Assembly (NCBI GenBank): GCA_964343805.1
Contig: CAYFLR010000028.1
Coordinates: forward strand, 5,314-69,313
Length of the DNA: 64,000 nt
DNA from: CAYFLR01 sp964343805
GTDB lineage: Bacteria > Bdellovibrionota_B > Oligoflexia > CAYFLR01
Direction: 5' to 3'
Positions 9,721 through 19,640 of this stretch are shown piece by piece. A program made the position numbers and the translations under genes. Under the pieces are notes generated by a model that did no database searches, was not told the origin of the DNA, and saw nothing but the letters and a program-made list of their open reading frames with translations. Positions within the stretch are counted from its first letter, which is position 1. Each line of letters begins with the position of its first letter.

Positions 9721-12564
9721 GCTTTACCGATTCTACTTATTTATATGCACTTGTTACTCTGATTATCCCTATTTTAATCACCTTATTGATCAGGAAAAGA
9801 CACCAGATTATCCCTTTTTCCACTCTAAAGTTTTTTAAGCTCATTAGTCGCACAAAGAAGAGGTTTGTATTTAAATGGCAGCATCTGATTTTATTGCTGA
9901 TACGCCTTGGTATTATTGCCAGTCTCGTACTCATCTTTACTCAACCTCTATGGAATGTGGTAAACAAGGTGGAGTCCAAGGGTAAGATTATTGTTTTGGA
10001 TGATTCACTGAGCATGCAACAGAATGGAGCTTATGGTCGATGTCAAAAGCACCTCATGGAGTTCTTGAATGGGTATGAAAATGATCAATCTGTTTATATA
10101 TTTTTTCCCTCTGGGAAAACCATAAAAAATCAATCTAACCTCGATGAGCTTATCAATGAGGTGCGCAATCATCCGGTATCTAATGCTTCCATTTCCTATA
10201 AAGAGCTATTTTCTAAGGTAGTAAACACCATTTCATCTGCAGAAAAATCTATCGACACGGTTTTATTCTATACTGATCTCCAACAAAATGGTTGGGCATT
10301 TGATCGTCGTTTTGAAATTGATGCAGCTGTACGAATCATTGACTGTTCGAGTCCCGTTTATTCTAATCTATCCATTACCATGCAAAAGGGGCAACAGGCG
10401 GTATTTGATCCTTATCAGTCGGTTCTTTCTTTTCCTTTGATCGTATGGAATCAAAATGAAAAGTCCACTCGGGTTACTTTGAAGTACTGGAGAATAAAGG
10501 AAAATGTAGGGAGGCAATCAGAGCAACAATTGTTAGGAGAAGAGCAGGTCACCTTGCAGCCTTTTGAAAAAAAAGCTCATAACTTTTTAAAAACTCTTCC
10601 TGGTTTAGAAGTGGAAGAGGGTGCTCTAAGTGGTTTTGTGGAAATACTTCCGGTGTCATCTACGGATACTAAATCTGACTTGTTAATCGACAATCGTTTT
10701 TACTTTATTGCCCAAGCTAAAAAACAGTTTCCCATTATTATAGTTGATGGTTCTGAATCAAGCTCTATTTATAATCGGCAGTCATTTTATCTATTTCATG
10801 CCCTTTCTTTGATATCAGGAGTTCAGGTTACTCAATTGACGCAAACAGAGTTTTTAAGGACCCCTAGTTTAGAAAATCCCCCGATGCTATTAATTGCTCT
10901 CAATCTCAATCTAAGTAATAAGGACACCGTATCTCAATTAAGGAAAGCTTGCTTCCATAACTGTTCATTATTTTTCTCTTTAGGTGAGTATTATCAGTCT
11001 TCTACTTATCAAGAATTATTGGAGGAACTCGGTGAGCTAAAGGGGATGATGGGAGAAATCGTAAGAACTGACGAAGGGATTATTGAGGTTTACAAACAAC
11101 ATCCATTTAATGTTGCAAGTAAAGATCTTAATCGGGAGTCACTTGCTACTACCAAAATTCATAGACTGGTTCCTTTAAATGGCAATGGGTTTACCATTAT
11201 ATGGAGCTTTAATGGTCAGCCTTTACTTGTTTCTTATACCAGAAATGATTTAGACTTTACTGATCCTACCCTGTCTACTGCCAAAAAAGGACAGGTGTAC
11301 CTTTTACTCAGTTCATTAGGAAGGGACTGGAGCAATTGGTCTATTAAACCGGTTTTCCCGGCGTTTTGGAGTCATTTCATTAACTATCTTGCTAAAAGGC
11401 AACAGAATGAAGCTAAAAACCATTTCTATATCAGCCATGATTCTTTGCTGTTGCAAGATGCAAAAAGTATAAATTATCAGGTGGATCGAGAGAATTTTTA
11501 CTGGTTAACCCCCTCTTTATTAACGAGTGATAGAGGAGAGCCTTTAGCCCTTAATATCAATACCGAGGAACTCTTAAAAGAAAAGCTTCCTTTGGAATTT
11601 TTTCATTCCATTTTTAAAACTGACGATCTCGCATTATTGCCCTTAGAACAAGTATCATCCGAGTCAAATATTTCTCTTCTTAGAGGGCAAGTCATTAAGC
11701 AGAGCATAACGGTGTATTTCATTTATATACTCTTGGGATTTTTATTTATGGAATGTATTTATTTTTTAATGAGGCGATTAAAAGTAATTTCCCAAAAATC
11801 CTCGCTGATTAGCTTGTTTCTGCTGTTGTTCCTGTATGATCATCAGGGGCAGGCGGCCGATAAGGTGGATCCTTTTTCCAAAAATTCTGCTCTGTTTCAT
11901 TTTGCTTTTCTTGCTCCAGAGGTTTATCAACCAGGGAAAAGTCCCTTTAAAAATACGCTTGGCGTTAATTGGTTAGTAGAAGAGTTAGAGGCGCGCACTA
12001 GTGTTGATGGATCCACTCATGTTCCTATAGTCAATTTACTATCGCCTGAACAAGTTTACCAATATCCCTTTTTATACTTTGAAGGGCATGCTAATTTCAC
12101 CGGCTTCACAGCGCAAGAGCGTTCTATGTTGAGGCTTTATCTGTTGGCTGGGGGAACACTTTTGATCGATGACACCACNNNNNNNNNNNNNNNNNNNNNN
12201 NNNNNNNNNNNNNNNNNNNNNNNNNNNNNNNNNNNNNNNNNNNNNNNNNNNNNNNNNNNNNNNNNNNNNNNNNNNNNNNNNNNNNNNNNNNNNNNNNNNN
12301 NNNNNNNNNNNNNNNNNNNCTGTGGGTTTGTACGATGCTTTTCCAAGAATAGAAGGAATAGAAAGTGAGGGAGAGCCTCTTGTGATATACAGCCAGAATA
12401 ATTTATTTGGGGCATTTAATCGAAAAAACTCTTGCATTCCAGGTGGGGAGAAACAGAGAGAGTTTGCATTGAGACTGGGTATAAACATCGTTATGTATGT
12501 TCTTACTTCAAATTATAAAAATGATCAAATTCATTTGCCTGAGATTTTGAAAAGGACTCGCTAA
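9717..12564 (+). CDS. BatA-like vWA membrane protein fused to DUF4159
   Basis: The start is GTG, overlapping the DUF58 stop. Residues 1-80 contain two membrane segments of the BatA N-terminal type. They are followed by a vWA-like region with a MIDAS-type DDSLS near residue 99. A further membrane segment (about 665-690) and a second, signal-peptide-like hydrophobic stretch precede a DUF4159 domain (begins near FHFAFLAPE). The 141-N gap at 12179-12319 lies inside DUF4159. The frame shifts across it, but the downstream piece ends GINIVMYVLT...QIHLPEILKR, the normal DUF4159 terminus, so I join them. The true gap should be 2 modulo 3. The gene is probably one very long inner-membrane partner of the MoxR ATPase. 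Confidence 0.85.
12179..12319. other. Assembly gap (141 N)
   Basis: This run of 141 N interrupts the DUF4159 domain. The frame on the two sides differs, so the real length is not exactly 141 if the gene is intact. Confidence 0.95.
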
Positions 12565-12566
12565 AC

Positions 12567-14798
12567 ATGATCTTTCAAAACCCTACCGTTTTTTATTATA
12601 TGCCCTTGTTGGCCCTTTTGTTGATCCTTTTATATTTTTGGGGGTTGGATAAAACCGCTAAGTCAAAAGGTGATCTCTTTTTATTAGTTCTTTTTCGGGC
12701 TTTATTTTTAAGTGGAATAGTTCTTTTACTAGCCAATCCTGTCCAGATAAAAGAGAAGAGAATTGGTCAGAAAGAGGACTTTGTGATCCTTTTTGACCAA
12801 AGTCAGAGTTTGGTTAAATATTTTGGTGGCCTCAAAGAATATCAGAGAGCTTTGGTTGAATTCCTCCATTCTGACTTTGTGAAGGATTTGCAAGATCGTT
12901 TTAACTGCCAATACTTTTTTTTCGGTAACCCGGTTTTTCCTGTATCTCTCAACACCATTCAAGAAAGTGGAATTCAGCCATACGAGCAGAGCCCTGTTTA
13001 TGGAAGTATTCGAGAGATTATGGATCATTTTAAGGATCAAGAAGAACTTCCCGCTGGAATGTTACTTTGGAGTGATGGTCAAAATACCACTGGTGAATCT
13101 AATGCTTATATTCAAAAGCTTTTACAATCAGTTCCTTTTCCCATCAACCCGATTATCTTTCCAATTAAAGATGCTATCAAAGATATTGTAGTAGGAAGGG
13201 TTCTCACTGATCCGGTCTATTTTTTAGAGGTCGCGTCTTCTTTAACGGTAGAAATTGAGAATTTGGGATTTCATCAGATGGAAGTTCCCATCTCTTTGTT
13301 ATACAAAGACAAGGTTTTAATGACTAAGTCTGTCAAACTTCAAAAAGGACAAATAAAACAAAGAGTGGAGTTTAAATTTACTCCTGTTGCAGAAGGGCGT
13401 GATTTCTATCAAATTGAAATGCCGGTGCTCCAAGGTGAACTTCAGGGAAAGAATAATAAAAAAACCTTCGGGATCCGTATTAGGAAAAATAGGGTTAAAG
13501 CTTTGCATATTTCAGGACAGCCCTCTTGGGATACGAGATTTTTACGAATGGCCCTCAAACAAGATCCAGCAGTGGATCTCATTAGTTTTTACATTCTCAG
13601 AGAGCATGAGGATGACAATACCGTCCCATCAAGAGAGCTATCATTGATCCATTTTCCCTATGACCGGCTCTTTAATGAAGAAGTGGGGAACTTTGATCTG
13701 ATATTTATTCAAAACTTCACTCTTAAAAAGTTTCTGGTGCCCTACGTATACATCAATAATATAGGTGACTATGTAGAGCGAGGGGGTAAGCTGGTTCTAT
13801 TTGGCGGCCCCAAAGCTTTTATGAGGCGAGACTTTGCTCGCACTTCTCTGGAAAAAGCACTTCCTTTTAATCTAAAGCGGAGCAGTTGGCTGCCAGGAGA
13901 ATTCCAAGTAAGGCTCACTGATCGAGGGGCGGACTCTATTTTATTTAAAAGATTAATTGAATCCAACCCCACCTTCATGGGGGACATTAAAAAGCTTATT
14001 CACTTCTATGGCCTCAATCAAATAAAATCCTTAAGACCTGGAGCAGAAGTTTTAGTTGAAGCTGTGTTGGATGATAAAGTTTACCCTTTAGTAGTGACCA
14101 ATACTTTTGGTCGAGGTCAGGTGGTGTCCATATTGACCAATTCTTTTTGGAATCTTCGTTTAGCCCAAAATCAGCAGAGGGGAATTGGTTTTACTTACCA
14201 GCAGTTTGTCAGACATTTGATGGAGTGGCTATTGGAATATGATTATTTTCAACCGGTCCATTATGCTATTGAAGCGGGATTGGTGGATCAAACCCCCCAT
14301 CTTTTTTTACATTTTGAAAATAATATTGATGGATTTTTACAAAACCATTGCCCTTGTAAGGTTATCTTTGATATAATGAAGCAAAGCCGTAAATTCGAAA
14401 TTGTTAGTAGTGCGGATGCTGTCTCCTATAAGTTTCCCTTAAAGGCACTGGCATCTAAAGAGTACCCTGTTTCTATGCATTTAGAAACTAAAAAAGGTTT
14501 TATCTATCAATATGATGACCTTTTTTACTACCAACAAGAGGATAAAGAAAGTCGGTTTTTATATGCAGATTTGGAAAAATTAAACCAAATTGCAGATGTG
14601 ACAGGGGGGAAACCGGTTGATTACGAAAAAGGTTTATTAAAACAGTCTGTTGAGGGGGTTTTGGCTACTGGATATGGCCAGAATCGGGGCATTATTCATA
14701 GAGAGCATAACCCTAAATGGAACAACTGGCTGGTTTTGATCTTTTTATTGTTTTTGGTAACAACCGAGTGGTTTTTCCGAAAGTGGTATGAACGATAA
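12567..14798 (+). CDS. vWA/glutamine-amidotransferase-like membrane protein
   Basis: The layout is that of the large membrane proteins found with MoxR-BatA clusters. Two N-terminal membrane segments (about 8-25 and 32-52) are followed by a vWA-like part with a MIDAS-type FDQSQS near residue 75. A class-I glutamine-amidotransferase-like fold (GGKLVLFGGPKAF, about residues 405-417) follows, probably without catalytic activity. A final membrane helix lies at about 720-738. Most of the protein should be periplasmic. It starts two bases after the upstream stop. Function is inferred from context: a structural partner in the MoxR system. Confidence 0.8.
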   Translation: MIFQNPTVFYYMPLLALLLILLYFWGLDKTAKSKGDLFLLVLFRALFLSGIVLLLANPVQIKEKRIGQKEDFVILFDQSQSLVKYFGGLKEYQRALVEFLHSDFVKDLQDRFNCQYFFFGNPVFPVSLNTIQESGIQPYEQSPVYGSIREIMDHFKDQEELPAGMLLWSDGQNTTGESNAYIQKLLQSVPFPINPIIFPIKDAIKDIVVGRVLTDPVYFLEVASSLTVEIENLGFHQMEVPISLLYKDKVLMTKSVKLQKGQIKQRVEFKFTPVAEGRDFYQIEMPVLQGELQGKNNKKTFGIRIRKNRVKALHISGQPSWDTRFLRMALKQDPAVDLISFYILREHEDDNTVPSRELSLIHFPYDRLFNEEVGNFDLIFIQNFTLKKFLVPYVYINNIGDYVERGGKLVLFGGPKAFMRRDFARTSLEKALPFNLKRSSWLPGEFQVRLTDRGADSILFKRLIESNPTFMGDIKKLIHFYGLNQIKSLRPGAEVLVEAVLDDKVYPLVVTNTFGRGQVVSILTNSFWNLRLAQNQQRGIGFTYQQFVRHLMEWLLEYDYFQPVHYAIEAGLVDQTPHLFLHFENNIDGFLQNHCPCKVIFDIMKQSRKFEIVSSADAVSYKFPLKALASKEYPVSMHLETKKGFIYQYDDLFYYQQEDKESRFLYADLEKLNQIADVTGGKPVDYEKGLLKQSVEGVLATGYGQNRGIIHREHNPKWNNWLVLIFLLFLVTTEWFFRKWYER

Positions 14799-14810
14799 AG
14801 TGGGTTAGAC

Positions 14811-15782
14811 ATGGGTCAAGAAAATGATCGTCAACTAGAGAAGCTACAGAATAATCAACAATTTTTAATTGATCAAATTGTCCGAATTCCCCATGAAAAT
14901 GAACGCCTGGAAGGTGAAATTAAGAAACATAAGCTGGAAGTGGAGAAAATCAACGCAGAATTGGATCAGCTCACTGAAAAGAGAAAGTTTCTTGAACTGA
15001 AACGCCAACGCATGACAGAGGTTCAGGTGGCCTCCTCTATGCTTCAAACCAGTTTAAACAATTTAAAAGAGGATTATCGTCATCATAATGATGAAATAAA
15101 GAAAATGGAGAGAGATGCAGATAAGCTGGATAGGCAGCGAGTTGATAGGCAGGCGTCTCTGGATAAGTCTATTTTTCATTATCGAACAATTTTAGAGTAT
15201 CTTGAAGTAGAAAAACCGATAGATGGAGTGGGCTTAAAGGAACTCCGAAAAATATTGGCTTCGACCATTTCTGAGGTCAGTGATGCGAATAAACTCAAAG
15301 AAAAACGGAAGCAGTTAGAAAAGGGGATTAAATTTAAAGAAGGCTCCCTATCCCAGGAAGTGAAGCAGCTTAAGCAGCAATTGGAGAGTATGGATCTTTC
15401 CATTAAAAATGCCCAAGATGAGAAACTCCAACTTGAGGATTCCCAGCAGCGTGAAAAAGAGTTGCAAAAAGAAATTTTAAAGAAGTTGGGCTATTATAGA
15501 GATAAGTTGAAATATCAAAGTAATCTGCCCGAACTAACCGACTTAAAAATACAAGTGGTGGATCAAGAAGAGATTAATAAAAGAAAGGGTAAAAAGTTTT
15601 CTTTTAAATCAGAATCTAACGCCTACAATAATATTGATATTATCCCTAGAGAAAATAATAAACAGCTTCGTGAATCCATAGATCAGCTTATTGACAGAAA
15701 AATTGATTTGACTAATAAACTGAGTTCAATTAATGCCGAGATTAACTCACAGCGCCAATCCTTTTATGTGAGGGATATATGA
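14811..15782 (+). CDS. Coiled-coil protein, MoxR cluster
   Basis: The protein is nearly all charged heptad-like sequence from residue 5 to about 240, rich in Lys, Glu, Gln and Leu and almost free of Pro, Cys and Trp. It has no signal peptide or membrane segment and so is probably a cytoplasmic rod. The C-terminal 80 residues keep helical character after a short break. I recognise no named family. It sits 12 bases after the vWA membrane protein gene and overlaps the next coiled-coil gene by four bases, so the pair is probably made together and may form a hetero-oligomer serving the MoxR cluster. Confidence 0.75.
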   Translation: MGQENDRQLEKLQNNQQFLIDQIVRIPHENERLEGEIKKHKLEVEKINAELDQLTEKRKFLELKRQRMTEVQVASSMLQTSLNNLKEDYRHHNDEIKKMERDADKLDRQRVDRQASLDKSIFHYRTILEYLEVEKPIDGVGLKELRKILASTISEVSDANKLKEKRKQLEKGIKFKEGSLSQEVKQLKQQLESMDLSIKNAQDEKLQLEDSQQREKELQKEILKKLGYYRDKLKYQSNLPELTDLKIQVVDQEEINKRKGKKFSFKSESNAYNNIDIIPRENNKQLRESIDQLIDRKIDLTNKLSSINAEINSQRQSFYVRDI

Positions 15783-16753
15783 CTAAAAAGGGTCTAATAA
15801 AAGAGGTACTCAGTTATGTGGATGGGCAGTCGAAAACTGCAGACGCCTCACGATTGAAATCCAATATTTCCATTTTAGAGGGACATCTTTTTAATGCCTA
15901 TCAGAAGCAAAATGATTTGAATCGAGAGCTGACACGATTGGCCCAGGATGCCAAAATGCTGAAAAGCGCTCGAGATAAAATGAAAGAGGATGTGCAGGAG
16001 ATTGAAAGGGTTGAGAGGAAAATTAATTCACAAGAAGAGATTAACCAGGCGCTCAATCAAGAATATCAAAAATTAGAAGAAAAAAATAAAACCACCCATG
16101 TAATACTAAGACATCTAGAAAGTCTTCACCTGCAAAAACATGAAGAGATAGACGCTTTAGATAAGAGAATTGATTATAATAGAAGATTCTTTGCCAAAGT
16201 ATTTGAGGGTATTGACTTTTGGAATGAAAGAACCTCCCTTGAAGACAACCTATCTAGTCTGAAACATAAGTTAGGTACCTTGCGAGCCAAAGTGGCCGGT
16301 GAGTTAAAACTTATTAAAGATCTTCAATTAGAAGATGTAGAGCTTGAAGCTAAGAAGAACGATGTGCAAACTCTAAGAGATCAGATTCAAAATAAAGCGG
16401 AAGAGTTAAATAATATCCGTATTGCTAATATGAAAGTTAGGGATGATCTTCAAGGTCTAAAAGAGAGGAACGATAGGGCTAATAGAAAGCTGATATATCT
16501 ATCAGAAAGAACCAGCGTTATCGATATCTCATTAGAAAATAAAGATAGCCAGGAAGTCAATCTGCCCAGGCATATCAATCCAGAGAATCCTCATCATCAG
16601 GAACTCCTTACCACCTTTAAAGGACTGATGAGTGATAAACCTGCTGTTCCTGAAAAGGAAAAACTGCAAAAAGAAGTAGAGGACCTAGAATTCTACTATG
16701 CCAATGCTGTTAAAGCTCGACGGATTATTTCTGATCACTTCAAACTAGCCTAG
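15779..16753 (+). CDS. Second coiled-coil protein, MoxR cluster
   Basis: The ATG overlaps the stop of the preceding coiled-coil gene (ATGA). The length (324) almost equals that of its neighbour (323). Nearly the whole protein is predicted coiled coil with long Glu/Lys/Leu heptads. A less regular patch near residues 262-290 (PRHINPENPHHQE) precedes a helical end. The two proteins share composition and size but I see no obvious residue-level duplication by eye. No known family is recognised. This is the last gene of the cluster; about 160 bases without a gene follow. Confidence 0.75.
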   Translation: MTKKGLIKEVLSYVDGQSKTADASRLKSNISILEGHLFNAYQKQNDLNRELTRLAQDAKMLKSARDKMKEDVQEIERVERKINSQEEINQALNQEYQKLEEKNKTTHVILRHLESLHLQKHEEIDALDKRIDYNRRFFAKVFEGIDFWNERTSLEDNLSSLKHKLGTLRAKVAGELKLIKDLQLEDVELEAKKNDVQTLRDQIQNKAEELNNIRIANMKVRDDLQGLKERNDRANRKLIYLSERTSVIDISLENKDSQEVNLPRHINPENPHHQELLTTFKGLMSDKPAVPEKEKLQKEVEDLEFYYANAVKARRIISDHFKLA

Positions 16754-16849
16754 TTTACGTTTGTCAACTCTGAGATCTTAATCAGGGGCTTACACTTTCC
16801 TAAAATTAAAAAAAAATTGAACCAACTCTTTTTTTTCGCAACAAACTCG

Positions 16850-16858
16850 TGCTATGAT
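16850..16858 (+). promoter_or_regulatory. Extended -10 promoter for DUF2914 gene
   Basis: TGC followed by TATGAT (16853-16858) makes an extended -10 element. The region 17 bases upstream is only T-rich, with no good -35 box, which extended -10 promoters can tolerate. It lies 57 bases before the DUF2914 start. Confidence 0.45.
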
Positions 16859-16914
16859 ACCCCAATAATTTCATCTCGGCCCCTAAATTGGGCCAGGTTT
16901 TATTGGAGGTTAGG

Positions 16915-17340
16915 ATGTTTAAACGGGTCTGCTTTTGGATGATAATGCTCTTTTTTGTTTTAACCATTCCCGCTTATGCCAAGGTTGCGGTCACTGATGT
17001 ATTTATGGCAGAAGATGTAGATAACAAAAGTCCGGTAAATGTGGGTAAAGCCTTCCCAGCCTCTTTGGGTAAGTTATATTGCTTTTCCCGAATTACTGGG
17101 ATGGAAGTTACCCCAGGAGTTGCTGACGAGGAAGCTCCTCTAGTTTATCATGTTTGGTTGATGAAGAAAGGTGAAGAATTTCAGGAGATGGCACGGGTGC
17201 CACTAAAAATAAAAAGCAGATCTTGGAGAACTCGGAGCCGAAAAACCCTTCTAAAGAGCTCGGTGGGAGAGTGGCAGGTGCGAATTATAGATGAAAATGA
17301 GAATGAGCTGCATCGAGTTTCCTTTCAGATTATCCCTTAG
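16915..17340 (+). CDS. DUF2914 exported protein
   Basis: A signal peptide (MFKRVCFW..., ending near AYA-K at about residue 22) suggests export. The mature part matches the DUF2914 pattern: KLYCFSRITGM, then a Trp/His-containing strand (YHVWLMKKG), a KSRSWRTRSRKTLL basic stretch and the closing GEWQVRIIDENENEL. I place the start at ATG 16915 because GGAGGT sits seven bases upstream. The longer frame from 16888 has no ribosome site and would bury the signal peptide. DUF2914 proteins have no established function. The gene is separated from the coiled-coil cluster by its own likely promoter. Confidence 0.8.
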   Translation: MFKRVCFWMIMLFFVLTIPAYAKVAVTDVFMAEDVDNKSPVNVGKAFPASLGKLYCFSRITGMEVTPGVADEEAPLVYHVWLMKKGEEFQEMARVPLKIKSRSWRTRSRKTLLKSSVGEWQVRIIDENENELHRVSFQIIP

Positions 17341-17405
17341 TATCAGTTCATCACCCCCCCCTACCCATACCAGGGTGTAAGTGCCCTCTTTGTCATTAAA
17401 AAAGG

Positions 17406-17434
17406 TTGTCGTATTGTCGCTTTACAGTTAAAAT
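17406..17434 (+). promoter_or_regulatory. Possible sigma-70 promoter before Hpt/GAF gene
   Basis: TTGTCG (17406-17411) and TAAAAT (17429-17434) are 17 bases apart, about 40 bases before the start codon. The match is moderate. Confidence 0.4.
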
Positions 17435-17475
17435 TAAAGTCTAATCCTTTTTTTATAACCCATTAGGAAATTGGC

Positions 17476-19629
17476 ATGGACGATTTTGAACGCGAGATAA
17501 TTGAGACTTTTTTAGGTGAAGCAAATGAACAAATTGAGGCTATGGAAGAGTGTTTGCTCGAAATGGAGTCTGCAGCCGGGCAGTTTGAGAAAAGTCAATT
17601 AGATCACTTGCTAAGGATTTTACATACCTTCAAAGGGAACAGTGCTTCCGTTGGTTTAAATAAAGCCAGTGAATTATCACACACGATGGAAAGCTTATTA
17701 TGTGTTGTTAAGGCACGAGAAGTCTCCTTTGCCACCAAGTGGATCGACCCACTTTTATCTTCAATCGATCAGATTAAAAACTCCATTGGAGATTTTGAAA
17801 AGACTGACTTTTCAGATATGAACTCTCTCATTAAAGATTTAGATTCTTTGGTGAGTTTAATTGAAACCGGTAAATTTGATGCTTCCGAAGCTAAAGAGCC
17901 TGTAGTTCAAGAGGTACCTAAACCTGCAGAGAAAAAGCAGGCGGCTCCAGCTAAAAAGAAGAAAGCTGTTTATCAGGTGAGTGAGAAAAAAACAGATTCT
18001 AAGCAGTCGGTTCAACCTGCTCCCGCTATAGATTTAAGTCAGGGAGATGAGTTAAGTGTTTTTATAATTTCAGAGGATGAATTCAATATTCAGTTGTTTG
18101 AACGCTCTTTGGCAAAAGAAAGTGGCTGTAAAGTGAGTCATGGTAAGGTAGATCAGCTGAGCCAGACTGATTCATATCATCGCATTGTAGTCGATATTGA
18201 CTGTTGCTTGCCCAAACTAGATCAAATTGCTAAGAAGATAAAATCAATTGGAATCCCCGCTTATCTAATGTGTTCTATGGCCCACCAATCTGAAACATTA
18301 GGATACTTAAAAAAGGGGTTTTCCAATCTTCTCATTAAGGAGCATCTTTTACTGGTGAGTCCTTATTTGACCTTGAGATCCACCACTCAAGTGACCGAGA
18401 GTGGTACATCTAGTCAGGACTCTTCCATTGAAAAGTTAAAAAATAATTTATTACTTATCTCCCTTCAAGATCTCCCTCTTTATGAGGTTCTTGAGCAGGC
18501 ATTTGATGAGATCTGTTCAATGGCTCCTAGTAAGGGATTTATGCATCGAGGCTGTATCTTTTCCATGTCAGAAGATGGAAAAAGTTTGGAACTGCAAACC
18601 TACAGGCAGTTGCAAAAGAATTTACATGAGTCTTGCGCCCAGGTGAAACTTGGAAGGTGTCTCTGCGGAAAAGCAGCAGAAAAAGCTGAGATAGTTTATG
18701 CGGCTCATGTGGATAAAGATCACTCTGTTAAGTTTGAGGGTATGGAAGATCATGGCCATTACTGTGTTCCACTCATATCAAAAAAGAATGTGGTAGGGGT
18801 TTTAAATGTCTATGTGCAAGCAGGATACGAAAGAACTGATGCCGATGAGGCCTTTTTGTTTGAAGTGGCTCCTGTGGTAGCAAAGATCATTGAGCGAAAA
18901 CAATTTGAAAAGAAAGTTAATCAGGCCAAAATGCAATTTGTCCGATCAGGTAAAATGGCAAGTATCGGTACTATCATGGCTAATATTATCAATTCTATCA
19001 AGGAACCTTTGAATGAAATTCGTGAATGCTCTAGCGAAATAAACGAAGCTGAAGTTGTTTCTGAGAGCTGTTATGATCGCTTGTTTCAATCGGCTTCCAG
19101 TGTATCTGAAACCATAAACCGTTGGGAGAGCTCCTTTAAGAAGGTGATTAACCAACAGGAAAACTGGAAAGATCTTGATGTGAACGAAATGATCGTCACG
19201 ACTTTACTGCCTCACCAAGCTGAATTTAATATGCGAGATATTAGAGTCTCACAGCTACTTTCTAAAAAATTGCCAAAAGTTTATAGTAACAGAATCTACT
19301 TTGAAAATGTGCTGCAAAACTTCTTTATGCTCAGTAAAGAAGCTTTTGAATATGTTACCGACAACCGGAGCAAACGGATTGTGATTATGACCACAGAAAA
19401 TAGTGACAACGAATTTGTCCTTGCCTATCAAGATAACAGCCAGGGTTTGGTGGATTTTGATTCCAGTTATTTTTCTGGAACGGTTTGGGACCGAGACATT
19501 GAGATGAACGATGCATGGCTAGGAATGCTGCTGGCCCAAGATTTTGCAGTTCGACACCAAGGGTCTTTTTCAGTGGAAAGCTCTTCTGAAGCAGGAACCA
19601 AAATCTTTTTAAAAATACCTATTGCCTAG
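17476..19629 (+). CDS. Hpt, receiver-like, GAF and degenerate histidine-kinase protein
   Basis: Residues 1-105 form an Hpt domain with the phospho-accepting His50 in HTFKG. A Lys/Ala/Pro linker (about 145-180) precedes a receiver-like domain (about 195-300) that keeps an acidic pair (SEDE), a candidate phospho-Asp in VVDID and a Lys near LLIKE. A GAF domain follows (about 325-475), with CxxC-like GRCLCGKAAEKA. The C-terminal part aligns with a HisKA-HATPase module. However, the normal His-Glu of the H box is Asn506-Ser507 (in IINSIKEPL), the N box lacks its Asn, and the G1 box reads DNSQGL. It should therefore not autophosphorylate normally. It probably relays phosphate through the Hpt domain or acts as a scaffold. 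The protein is cytoplasmic, with no membrane segments. Confidence 0.8.
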   Translation: MDDFEREIIETFLGEANEQIEAMEECLLEMESAAGQFEKSQLDHLLRILHTFKGNSASVGLNKASELSHTMESLLCVVKAREVSFATKWIDPLLSSIDQIKNSIGDFEKTDFSDMNSLIKDLDSLVSLIETGKFDASEAKEPVVQEVPKPAEKKQAAPAKKKKAVYQVSEKKTDSKQSVQPAPAIDLSQGDELSVFIISEDEFNIQLFERSLAKESGCKVSHGKVDQLSQTDSYHRIVVDIDCCLPKLDQIAKKIKSIGIPAYLMCSMAHQSETLGYLKKGFSNLLIKEHLLLVSPYLTLRSTTQVTESGTSSQDSSIEKLKNNLLLISLQDLPLYEVLEQAFDEICSMAPSKGFMHRGCIFSMSEDGKSLELQTYRQLQKNLHESCAQVKLGRCLCGKAAEKAEIVYAAHVDKDHSVKFEGMEDHGHYCVPLISKKNVVGVLNVYVQAGYERTDADEAFLFEVAPVVAKIIERKQFEKKVNQAKMQFVRSGKMASIGTIMANIINSIKEPLNEIRECSSEINEAEVVSESCYDRLFQSASSVSETINRWESSFKKVINQQENWKDLDVNEMIVTTLLPHQAEFNMRDIRVSQLLSKKLPKVYSNRIYFENVLQNFFMLSKEAFEYVTDNRSKRIVIMTTENSDNEFVLAYQDNSQGLVDFDSSYFSGTVWDRDIEMNDAWLGMLLAQDFAVRHQGSFSVESSSEAGTKIFLKIPIA

Positions 19630-19640
19630 GCTTTAATCTC

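Noticed and set aside
12072..12488. Minus-strand frames spanning the 141-N gap
   Set aside because: They exist only because N is read through; the plus-strand DUF4159 domain explains both flanks.
17341..17405. Hairpin around TACCC / GGGTG after the DUF2914 gene
   Set aside because: The stem is weak and there is no T-tail.
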